A stretch of DNA of 64,000 nt, taken from assembly GCA_023394955.1 (NCBI GenBank), contig JAEWZY010000004.1, positions 1 to 64,000 of the forward strand, written 5' to 3'. The translations under genes were made by a program, and so were the position numbers. Positions 34,452 to 41,858 of this stretch are shown here, piece by piece. The stretch is from Bacillota bacterium. Lineage in GTDB: Bacteria > Bacillota > UBA4882 > UBA8346. Position 1 is the stretch's first letter. Every line of letters begins with the position of its first letter. Under the pieces are notes generated by a model, which made no database searches, was not told where the DNA came from, and saw only the letters and a list, made by a program, of their open reading frames with translations.

Positions 34452-37400
34452 ATGACTCCCATTATGTTTACCAAACTCTTACCGCCCCGGATCAGCAGCG
34501 AACTGATTGAACGCCCCCGTTTACTGGAGCTGTTTTCCGGAAGCAAAGAGGTAAAACTGATTACCGTAACAGCTCCGGCAGGTTACGGTAAAACAATATC
34601 AACCCTTCAGTACGTCCATAAGGTCGGCCAGCCCTTTGTCTGGTATCAGTTGGACCAATATGACAACGATCCGGTTGTTTTTATTCAATATCTCATCGCG
34701 GGCATAGAGCGCTGTTTCCCTGGTTTTGGAGTCGAAACCCGGCAACTGGTTTTACAAAGCAATAATGAGTCATCCTTGCATTTAATCGTAATTGCGCTCA
34801 TTAATGAACTGGCAAATTTAGCGAAGCCTGGTTTAACCCTGGTTCTCGATGACTACCATGTGATCTTCACACCGGTCATTCATCAGTTCATTCAGGAATT
34901 ATTGGAATATCTCTCCGACGGGATTCGTCTGATCATTATCAGCCGGATCTCGCCTCCTTTAAATTTTTCCCGTTACCATGTATCAGGCGAAATAGCGGCG
35001 TTTGACAGCGAAACCCTCCGATTTACCAGGTTGGAAGCGCGGGAATTCATCGCGCAAAGACAGCTCGCCCCTTCTCAAGAACTGGTTGATTCATTAATGG
35101 CCAAAACAGCTGGTTGGCCTGCGGCTTTAAAGTTATTGGCTTCGTCCGCCGTCACCAATGATTTTGTATTACAATCAAAGAACGCGGAACATATCTACAA
35201 CTACCTGGCCAATGAAGTATTGGACCGTCAACCGGAGGAGATCCGCGACTTTTTGCTTGCCACCGCGGTGCTGGAGACCATCACCCCGGAAATGTGCGAC
35301 TTATTATTGGAGCGGAACGACTCCCGCAGTATTTTGGAGCGTTTGGAGAAACAACAGTTATTATTAACGCCGCTGGCCGGGCAAAGCAAAGCCTACCGTT
35401 ATCACCAGTTATTCCGCGATTTTCTGCTGGAGCGGCTTGGGCCGCGTCAAAGCCATTTATTACGGAAGGCGGGAGAGATTGCCCGCCAAAATGAAGACTG
35501 GGACCAGGCCATTGAGTATTTTGCCGCTGCCGGCAGCGGTCAAGAGGTAAGCGCTTTATTGGAGAAAACAGGCAGGCAGGCTTTGCGGCAAAGGCGTTGG
35601 CAAACGGTGGAACGCTGGCTGGGACTGCTGGACCGGGGGCAAATTGCCGCTGCCGAATGGTTGGCGCTGTTCCAGGCCAAAATTGCCGTCTACCGGGGTA
35701 AACTCACCGAAGCGGAAAACTGGCTCCATAAAGCCAGGGCCGGTTTTGCGGAGCGGCAGGATGAGGTCGGGATCGCCGAATGTCGATTTTTACAGGCCAA
35801 GATCTTGAACCGTAACGGCTGCTATCAAGAGAGCCTGAATTTGCTGGCGGAAGCTTATGCGGTTTTGCAACAGTCGGAGCCGCTGTTCCGTTTCGAATTG
35901 CCCTTGGAAAAAGCCCTGCTCTTTATCCGCATGGGCCGGCTCCGGCAGGCGGAAGACTTATTGCTCAAAGGATTGCAGGTCGTCGCCGAACAGGATGATC
36001 CCTGGATCACCGCTCATTTCCTGGAAGGACTCGGCTGGACTTATTATATGTTGGGTGAAACCCATAAGGCCTTGGAATATTACCAAAAAGCGGCCCGGTT
36101 GTCTCCCGGCGGCATTTTGCCGAGTTATTTCCCTGATTTTAGCCCTTTTCTGTATCAAGAGTTGGGGGAACTGGACCGGGCTTTGGCCGATCTCGAAACT
36201 AGTATCGCCGCCAAGGAAAAAAACGGACTCTTTGAATCGCTAATACCGGATTATTATCAACTAAGCTGCATTTATACGGATATCGGCGAACTGGAACAGG
36301 CTGAAACCGTTTATCGGAAAGGGATGCAATTAATTGCCGAAATTGGCGGGGAACGCTTCTTTCAGATCGTGCTGAAGGTGAATTTAGGACGAATCCGGGC
36401 GCTGCAAGGCCGTTTGGCGGAAGCCCGGGTCATGCTGGAACAGGTTTTAATTGATTCCCAGCCCGAATCCGGGGTAGCCTTACTGATGAACCAAATCTTT
36501 TACGGACTGGTTCTCTTCCTCTCCGGTAGCTTCAATGAGGCGGAAACAATCCTGCTGGATGCTTTGGGATCCGATATCGAATTTGCGAAAGCCTCAAATT
36601 ATGCTTATTTCCTGTTGGCCGCCATCAAGTTCGCTGCCGGAGAGATGGCGGCGGCGGCCCGTTATGCCCGAAAGCTCTTGGATTTTTCAGCCGGTAAGCG
36701 CTTTGAACAGATGTATGTTTTTATGGTTGATAATTTATACCCGATTATCCGGTTCGGATTGGAAAACGCGGTTCAAATCCCTTTTATTCAACGGGTTCTA
36801 GTATTGTTAGGCGAACGGGGTTTGCCACTATTAATGGAACTGTCAACCCATCCCGACCCGGGGATCCGCAGCCGCAGTATTTTTCCTTTATCCCAAATCA
36901 ACAATGCCGCCGCCAATCGGGTGTTGCAACTGTTAGCGGCGGATCCGGATCTCAAGCTTCGTAAATTGGTAAAACAATGCATTTCCGGTTCGGACAGTTC
37001 ACTTGAAACAGATCAGAAAAACCTGACTCCTCCCAAACAGAAACCAGGCTCGGCCCGACAAATCAATCCGGTGGCCCAGGAGGAGTCTCGCGCTCTTTCC
37101 TCACCATCGGCCAGGCCCGCTCTTCAGATCGAAATGTTGGGCCCCATCCGCATTGGATTAAATCAGCAGGATCTTACCAATCTCAAATGGCGTTTTACCA
37201 AATCACGGGACCTTTTATTATATTTGGCCCATCAAGGCCAACCGGTGACGCTCAACCGGATCTTGGAGGATCTCTGGTCGGATCTGCCGCTAGAAAAGGC
37301 AAGCAATTATTTTTACACCGCCCTGCACTGGTTAAGGCGCGTAATTCAAAAGGATTACCCGGCGGAAGTGATCACTTACGCCTCGAAAACCTGTCAACTG

Positions 37401-37871
37401 CTTCCCGCCTTTTATGAAACCGATCGCCAGCGGTTTGAAGCGTTAATCAATCAGGTTTCCGGCCAAAGTCAATTATCCCTAAAAAAGCCGGCGGTTTGGG
37501 AAGCAGCGCTAAGCCTCTATCGCGGCCATTATCTCTGCCAACTTGATTATCCCTGGCTGATTGCGGAACGGGAGCATTTAAAACGACTGCAGCTGGAAAC
37601 CGCGATTCGCCTCGCCAAACACTATCTTCAAGACCGGGAGCATTCTAAAGCCGCCCAGCTCTTGGAGGCGTTGGCCGGGGAAAATCCCTTGCGCGAGGAG
37701 CTCCATGGCCTGTTGATGTCCGCTTATGCCGGACTGGGAGATAAAATGGCGGTCATTCGGCAATACCAGCAATTACAGGCCCATCTGGCTGAAGAGTTGG
37801 GCTTGGCGCCGGCGCCGGAGATTACCAAGCTCTATTATGAATTGTGCAGTGCAAGCAGGAGACCCCGGTAG
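34452..37871 (+). CDS. Giant MalT-like ATPase/TPR regulator with C-terminal winged helix and BTAD, copy 2
   Basis: A 1139-residue paralogue of the preceding protein with the same architecture: Walker A APAGYGKT, Walker B LTLVLDDYH, TPRs, HEAT-like segment (STHPDPGIRSRSIFPLSQI), winged helix from about 891 (MLGPIRIGL) and BTAD. Identity is very high in the ATPase and in a stretch around 35100-35440, even at DNA level, and much lower in the TPRs, the likely ligand-sensing part. The gene starts 38 bases after copy 1 and has GGAGGG, so they are co-transcribed. Different sensors feeding related DNA-binding domains is my inference. Confidence 0.88.
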   Translation: MTPIMFTKLLPPRISSELIERPRLLELFSGSKEVKLITVTAPAGYGKTISTLQYVHKVGQPFVWYQLDQYDNDPVVFIQYLIAGIERCFPGFGVETRQLVLQSNNESSLHLIVIALINELANLAKPGLTLVLDDYHVIFTPVIHQFIQELLEYLSDGIRLIIISRISPPLNFSRYHVSGEIAAFDSETLRFTRLEAREFIAQRQLAPSQELVDSLMAKTAGWPAALKLLASSAVTNDFVLQSKNAEHIYNYLANEVLDRQPEEIRDFLLATAVLETITPEMCDLLLERNDSRSILERLEKQQLLLTPLAGQSKAYRYHQLFRDFLLERLGPRQSHLLRKAGEIARQNEDWDQAIEYFAAAGSGQEVSALLEKTGRQALRQRRWQTVERWLGLLDRGQIAAAEWLALFQAKIAVYRGKLTEAENWLHKARAGFAERQDEVGIAECRFLQAKILNRNGCYQESLNLLAEAYAVLQQSEPLFRFELPLEKALLFIRMGRLRQAEDLLLKGLQVVAEQDDPWITAHFLEGLGWTYYMLGETHKALEYYQKAARLSPGGILPSYFPDFSPFLYQELGELDRALADLETSIAAKEKNGLFESLIPDYYQLSCIYTDIGELEQAETVYRKGMQLIAEIGGERFFQIVLKVNLGRIRALQGRLAEARVMLEQVLIDSQPESGVALLMNQIFYGLVLFLSGSFNEAETILLDALGSDIEFAKASNYAYFLLAAIKFAAGEMAAAARYARKLLDFSAGKRFEQMYVFMVDNLYPIIRFGLENAVQIPFIQRVLVLLGERGLPLLMELSTHPDPGIRSRSIFPLSQINNAAANRVLQLLAADPDLKLRKLVKQCISGSDSSLETDQKNLTPPKQKPGSARQINPVAQEESRALSSPSARPALQIEMLGPIRIGLNQQDLTNLKWRFTKSRDLLLYLAHQGQPVTLNRILEDLWSDLPLEKASNYFYTALHWLRRVIQKDYPAEVITYASKTCQLLPAFYETDRQRFEALINQVSGQSQLSLKKPAVWEAALSLYRGHYLCQLDYPWLIAEREHLKRLQLETAIRLAKHYLQDREHSKAAQLLEALAGENPLREELHGLLMSAYAGLGDKMAVIRQYQQLQAHLAEELGLAPAPEITKLYYELCSASRRPR

Positions 37872-38099
37872 GCGGCTAAAAGAGTCTACGTAATCCCTCA
37901 ATAAATTCGAATATTATCGCGGAATATACCGCAGCGCAGGATTGTTTTATACCTATTTTTTTATTTTCACCGAAAGCCGCCAATCCAACTCCGAAGCGTA
38001 TTGTCTAAAATAACCGGCTATTTTACGAGGCTTCGGGGTTTCCTGATTTTTGACTCCGAAAATTATTTTTGATTTTTCAACTCCGGTTCGGGGTATTCA

Positions 38100-38351
38100 A
38101 CGATTTTTTCGTGGTATTGATCGATTTTCGAGCGGTCGGCAACGATTTTTTCATGGTGTTGATCGATTTTTGAGCGGTCGGCAACGATTTTTTCATGGTA
38201 TTGATCGATTTTTGGGTGGTCGGCAACGATTTTTTCATGGTATTGATCGATTTTTGGGTGGTCGGCGACGATTTTTTCATGGTATTGATCGATTTTTGGG
38301 TGGTCGGCGACGATTTTTTCATGGTATTAATCGATTTTTGGGTGGTCGCCA
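38100..38351. repeat. Six tandem 42-bp repeats
   Basis: Six contiguous units begin at 38100, 38142, 38184, 38226, 38268 and 38310, each starting ACGATTTTTTCATGG or a one-base variant and containing TTGATCGATTTTTGGGTGG. Units 3-6 are nearly identical and unit 1 the most diverged. On the plus strand the repeat would read as 14-residue units (RFFHGIDRFLGGRR), on the minus strand as TTQKSINTMKKSLP-like units. There are no unique spacers, so this is not CRISPR. Confidence 0.9.
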
Positions 38352-38392
38352 CCCCGGCCCGTGAATGAAAATAAATAAATTTTTACTCTGTG

Positions 38393-38441
38393 TCTCAGTG
38401 TCTCTGTGGCAAAATTATTATTGGCTACAGAGACACTGAGA
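38393..38441. repeat. Large hairpin with GTGTCTCTGTGGC-type arms
   Basis: Left arm 38393-38410 and right arm 38424-38441 pair over 18 bases with one G-T mismatch around a 13-base AT loop. No T-run follows. The arm core (gtctctgtggc) is of a type I know from intergenic repeats in several bacteria; related scraps occur at 6873-6900 and 44213-44235. Confidence 0.75.
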
Positions 38442-38657
38442 AAGAACTGCATAAACTAAAATAAAAAGTATTTTCTAAATAATCGTTTCAATCGGTTTCA
38501 ATTTTTGCCGCATGAAGAATCATACCTCAAGGCGGATGGTTTGAGGGAAAAATGGGCCGGAGAAATTCCGGAAATGCCGGAGCGCGGAAAAAATCAATCC
38601 AAAAGCCGGATGTGAATGACGAAATTATTGAGCTTTTTTCAATATATGAATCAAGGA

Positions 38658-38706
38658 ATATCTGTTGCAGTAAGATTTTTATTCAAAAATTTATTGCAAC
38701 AGATAT
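38658..38706. repeat. Long hairpin upstream of yajQ copy 2
   Basis: ATATCTGTTGCA (38658-38669) and TGCAACAGATAT (38695-38706) are perfect inverted repeats, and most of the inner bases can also pair with a bulge. It ends 86 bases before yajQ copy 2 and could be part of its leader RNA. Confidence 0.65.
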
Positions 38707-38792
38707 AGCGATCGATATTGCAAGAAGAGGAAATATCTAGTAAAATCATAACGCGGATTCGATTGAAATTGTTTAGAAAAGGAGAAGGCAAA

Positions 38793-39284
38793 ATGGCAAA
38801 AGACGCTTCATTTGATATCTACTCCACCGTGGACCTGCAAGAGGTGGACAATGCGGTGAATCAGACCAACAAAGAGATCGGGCAGCGTTATGACTTTAAA
38901 GACAGTAAGTCGAAAGTGGAGATTGAAGGTGAAGGGCTGAAGATCCTCGCCGACGATGATTATAAGCTGCGGAGCGTCGTCGAGATTCTCAAAGCGAAAC
39001 TGATTAACCGGAAGGTCCCGGTGAAGAATCTCAGCTTTGAAAAGACCGAAGCGGCGAGCGGCGGTAGCTTGCGGCAACAAGTCAAGATCCAAAACGGAAT
39101 CGAACAGGAAAAAGCCAAAGCCATCGTGAAGGATATCAAAGGCTTAGGTCTTAAAGTCCAGGCGCAGATCATGGAAGACCAGGTCCGCGTCACCGGCAAG
39201 AACCGGGACGATCTGCAAGCGGTCATTCAAGCCTTGAAAGCTAAAGATTACGGGGTGGAGCTGCTGTTTGGGAATTATCGGTAA
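38793..39284 (+). CDS. yajQ: YajQ family (DUF520) nucleotide-binding protein, copy 2
   Basis: A 163-residue paralogue of the product at 21486-21977, with ten substitutions by my alignment (among them G37D and I39K in the DFKDSKS segment, M70L, V71I and D127E) and identical length and ends. The G37D/I39K changes fall in the conserved loop after the QRYDFK motif, which may alter ligand binding. AAAGGAG precedes the ATG. The terminator and about 80 further bases also match copy 1. Whether it binds cyclic di-GMP is not shown by the sequence. Confidence 0.93.
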   Translation: MAKDASFDIYSTVDLQEVDNAVNQTNKEIGQRYDFKDSKSKVEIEGEGLKILADDDYKLRSVVEILKAKLINRKVPVKNLSFEKTEAASGGSLRQQVKIQNGIEQEKAKAIVKDIKGLGLKVQAQIMEDQVRVTGKNRDDLQAVIQALKAKDYGVELLFGNYR

Positions 39285-39303
39285 GTGTTTTTAAGCCGAT
39301 GTC

Positions 39304-39343
39304 AAAGGGTTGTTTTAGGGTTGAACTAAAACAGCCCTTTTTT
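39304..39343 (+). terminator. Rho-independent terminator after yajQ copy 2
   Basis: AAAGGGTTGTTTTAG and CTAAAACAGCCCTTT form a 15-bp stem with one G-T pair, followed by TTT. It is homologous to the terminator of copy 1 but with a different loop. Confidence 0.88.
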
Positions 39344-39462
39344 AATAGGCCAATGTCATAACACCTTTGCTAGTAAGTTAACTTACAATATTCTAGCGGT
39401 AGTCGGGATATATCCTCGCTAAGTTGGGGTGGGACTATCATGATATTGAAAAAGGTGATTCC

Positions 39463-39984
39463 ATGACGTTACCCTATGACTTAAAGGAAGAAAACTTACA
39501 ATTAGTAGGTAAGGGCTCTCAAGGCAGGGTCTATTTGCTTGACCCCCGGCGATGTATCAAGATTTACCATCGTAAAGAATTTCTCCCTTTAGAACTGGAT
39601 ATCTTATTGAAGGCAAAAGATGAACCACAATTTCCCAAGGTCTACGGGTGGGGCGATGATTATATGATCCGGGAGTATATCCCAGGGGTTAGCCTTGGGA
39701 TATACTTACGTCATAATCCGCTGACCGAAGATTTATCGCGTCAAATCGCTGAATTGTTCTTGGCCTTCGAAAGGCTGGGGTTCAACCGCTTGGACACTCG
39801 AATGGCCCATCTGATCCTCACACCCGAGGGGCGAATCAAAGCCATCGATCCGGCGAACGCCATGCGCAAGCACGGCCCATATCCGAGAAAGTTTTTATCC
39901 CAATTAAGCGACTTGAAGTGTAAGAAGACCTTTTTTAAGCATCTTCAAGGGATCAATCCTACGCTTTATGAAAGATGGCGCTGA
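39463..39984 (+). CDS. Small protein-kinase-like protein
   Basis: A 173-residue kinase-fold protein. It shows the glycine loop GKGSQGRVYLL, a lysine in CIKIYHRKEF, and MIREYIPG before the hinge. The catalytic-loop region reads RLDTRMAHLILTPEGRIKAIDPA: the aspartate is kept, the usual asparagine is replaced by histidine, and DFG becomes DPA. Very short kinase-like proteins of this kind (YrzF-like) occur in Bacillota. Activity is uncertain. The start at 39463 has AAAGGTG before it, and the upstream in-frame start is unsupported. It follows yajQ copy 2 after a terminator, so it is a separate unit. Confidence 0.75.
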   Translation: MTLPYDLKEENLQLVGKGSQGRVYLLDPRRCIKIYHRKEFLPLELDILLKAKDEPQFPKVYGWGDDYMIREYIPGVSLGIYLRHNPLTEDLSRQIAELFLAFERLGFNRLDTRMAHLILTPEGRIKAIDPANAMRKHGPYPRKFLSQLSDLKCKKTFFKHLQGINPTLYERWR

Positions 39985-40018
39985 GTTGTCCTTGGGTTAT
40001 CAAAAATAAGAACCGGTT

Positions 40019-40057
40019 ATAAAAATACCCTCCTTGTTTTCAGGGAGGGTATTTTTA
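40019..40057. terminator. Bidirectional terminator
   Basis: AAAAATACCCTCC and GGAGGGTATTTTT form a stem with T-runs on both strands. It serves the kinase-like gene and the convergent helicase gene. Confidence 0.9.
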
Positions 40058-40068
40058 TCATTCAAGTT

Positions 40069-41502
40069 CTAAGAAACGAAACTCCTTCGTTTCTGGTTTG
40101 GTTTTTGATAATCCGGTCTTTTTTGAGGGAAGTTTCGATTATTAACCGGAGTAAATTTAGGGATTGTCTCTTCCGGACTGTGTTGTGAATTTTTCTGTTC
40201 CATCGCGTTTTTTAAGAAAGCGGCGGCAATATCTAAAGTGGTCAGATAACCATTAGTTTCCGGGCTTGGTTCTTCAAGCATTTTTTCAATATAAGCGACA
40301 TATTTTTTGAGTTGTCCTTCAACTAGCGCCGTTTTCACCGTATCCAGGATCCGCTTGACCTTTTGATCTTCAATATCAATTAGTGAAGGCGGTTTTAAAA
40401 GCGAAATCGAAGACTTGGTATAGCGCTGAATATCCTTTAGTTTATAAATCTCTCTCCCCGAAACAAAAGTGAACGCCCGGCCCGCCCGACCAGCCCGGCC
40501 GGTCCTTCCGACACGGTGAACGTAGTACTCCTCATCGCTGGGAAGATCATAATTGAAAACCGCGCCGATATCATCAACGTCAATTCCACGGGCTGCCACA
40601 TCGGTGGCGATTAAGATATCGATCTTGCCTTGTCTGAATTGGGCCATCACTTTATCCCGTTGGGTTTGGCGAATATCCCCGTGGAGGGCTTCGGACAAGT
40701 AACCTCTGGCCTGAAGGTTAGAAGATAGTTCATCAACCCGGCGTTTGGTATTGCAAAAGACCAAAGTCAACTTGAAATTATAAGCGTCAATCATCCGGGT
40801 AAGCAGATCCAGCTTGGTTGATTCCCGGGCCTCAAGGTAAAACTGTTCAATCTGGGGTACGGTAAGCTCTTGATGGACAGCTTTGATGGTGACCGGGTTT
40901 TTTTGATATTTAGCCGTTAGATCCATAATCTCCCGCGGCATGGTTGCCGAGAAGAGGATGGTTTGTTTCCGAACCGGGACTTCTTTCAAAATGATATCGA
41001 TATCCTCACGAAACCCCATATTTAGCATTTCATCGGCTTCATCAAGGACCATCATTTTGAGGTTATTCAACTTTAAAGTGTTCCGCCGTAGATGGTCCAT
41101 GATCCGCCCGGGGGTCCCGATGATAATCTGAGGATGGGTCCTTAAGGCGGCAATTTGACGTTCAATTGGTTGTCCGCCGTAAATCGGCAAAATGCGGACC
41201 CCTCTTTTATATTTGGCTACATTTTTTAACTCCTCTGCCGATTGGATCGCTAATTCCCTGGTAGGGCAGAGGACCAGTCCTTGAATACCCGCGGTTTCGG
41301 GATGGATCATATCCACCACGGGAATCCCAAAAGCGCAAGTCTTTCCGGTACCTGTTTGAGCTTGGCCGATCAGATCTTTCCCATTCAAAATATGGGGAAT
41401 GGACTGAGACTGAATCGGAGTCGCCTCTTCAAAACCCATCTCAGCGATGGCTTTTTGAGCCTCTCTCGAAAGGTTCAATTCTGAAAATCTTAAATTTTGC
41501 AT
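40069..41502 (-). CDS. DEAD-box ATP-dependent RNA helicase
   Basis: A 477-residue DEAD-box helicase of the DeaD/CshA type, which unwinds structured RNA for ribosome assembly, decay or cold adaptation. The order of motifs is complete: Q motif (FEEATPIQSQSIP), AQTGTGKT, PTRELA, TPGRIMDHL, VLDEADEML, SAT, ATDVAARGIDV and HRVGRTGRAGRAG. The C-terminal tail from about 440 is basic and rich in Asn/Gln (NNRNFPQKRPDYQKP), as in RNA-binding extensions. A promoter lies about 180 bases upstream, leaving a long leader. The ribosome site AAAGGATTGAC is weak, which suits leader-level control. Confidence 0.95.
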   Translation of the reverse strand: MQNLRFSELNLSREAQKAIAEMGFEEATPIQSQSIPHILNGKDLIGQAQTGTGKTCAFGIPVVDMIHPETAGIQGLVLCPTRELAIQSAEELKNVAKYKRGVRILPIYGGQPIERQIAALRTHPQIIIGTPGRIMDHLRRNTLKLNNLKMMVLDEADEMLNMGFREDIDIILKEVPVRKQTILFSATMPREIMDLTAKYQKNPVTIKAVHQELTVPQIEQFYLEARESTKLDLLTRMIDAYNFKLTLVFCNTKRRVDELSSNLQARGYLSEALHGDIRQTQRDKVMAQFRQGKIDILIATDVAARGIDVDDIGAVFNYDLPSDEEYYVHRVGRTGRAGRAGRAFTFVSGREIYKLKDIQRYTKSSISLLKPPSLIDIEDQKVKRILDTVKTALVEGQLKKYVAYIEKMLEEPSPETNGYLTTLDIAAAFLKNAMEQKNSQHSPEETIPKFTPVNNRNFPQKRPDYQKPNQKRRSFVS

Positions 41503-41858
41503 GTCAATCCTTTACTATACTTATTACAAACAGCTGAAATAAAGATTTGAGAGGAAGAGTCAAGCTTTGCAGGGGCTGCCGCAAGGGAAGGGAGTAAAAG
41601 CAAACTCTTGATAATAGATCCTAAAACGGTTAGAAATCCGATATAAACCTATACCTCATTCAAATATTGCTATTTGCCTTTATAAGTATACGCGTCTTAA
41701 ATGAGAAAAGCAATTAAAAAATTTTTTTGAAAGAAAATGGTAACATAATAATTGGCAATGAGGCGGTTTTTTCAGTTTCATCTCAAGTTTTCGGTGGAAA
41801 TATCCGTTGTTATTAATATTGAGTTCGTAAATTTCGGGGATTGGATTGATCCAGGGAA
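41503..41858. other. Divergent region with the helicase leader
   Basis: About 355 bases. The minus strand holds a sigma-A-type promoter at 41685-41713 and a leader of roughly 175 bases for the helicase gene. The rest is AT-rich and should contain the promoter of the cyclase gene. The open frame at 41680-41877 on the minus strand overlaps the promoter and the cyclase start and is not credible. Confidence 0.5.
41685..41713 (-). promoter_or_regulatory. Sigma-A-type promoter of the DEAD-box helicase gene
   Basis: On the minus strand, TTGCTT, a 17-base spacer and TATACT. The start codon is about 180 bases downstream, a leader length typical of cold-shock-regulated helicase mRNAs. Confidence 0.6.

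Larger units (their letters stand above)
37872..38792. other. Non-coding region with tandem repeats and two long hairpins
   Basis: About 920 bases between the second regulator and the second yajQ. They contain six 42-bp tandem repeats (38100-38351), an 18-bp-arm hairpin (38393-38441) and a hairpin with 12-bp perfect ends (38658-38706), all listed separately. Frames stay open through the repeats on both strands (38050-38364 plus, 38077-38352 minus) because the unit is a multiple of three. Neither has a convincing ribosome site. Confidence 0.6.
38793..39396 (+). repeat. Direct repeat, copy 2: yajQ gene plus downstream flank
   Basis: Matches 21486-22129 through the gene, its terminator and the flank ending AATATTCTAG. 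Upstream sequences are not alike, so the left border is near the ribosome site. Recombination between the two copies would remove about 17.3 kb. Confidence 0.75.

Noticed and set aside
38100..38351. Possible CRISPR array
   Set aside because: The 42-bp units are contiguous with no unique spacers, and no cas gene is in the window.
38077..38352. Minus-strand 91-residue repeat protein
   Set aside because: Its open frame follows from a repeat length divisible by three. The GTG start has no ribosome site.
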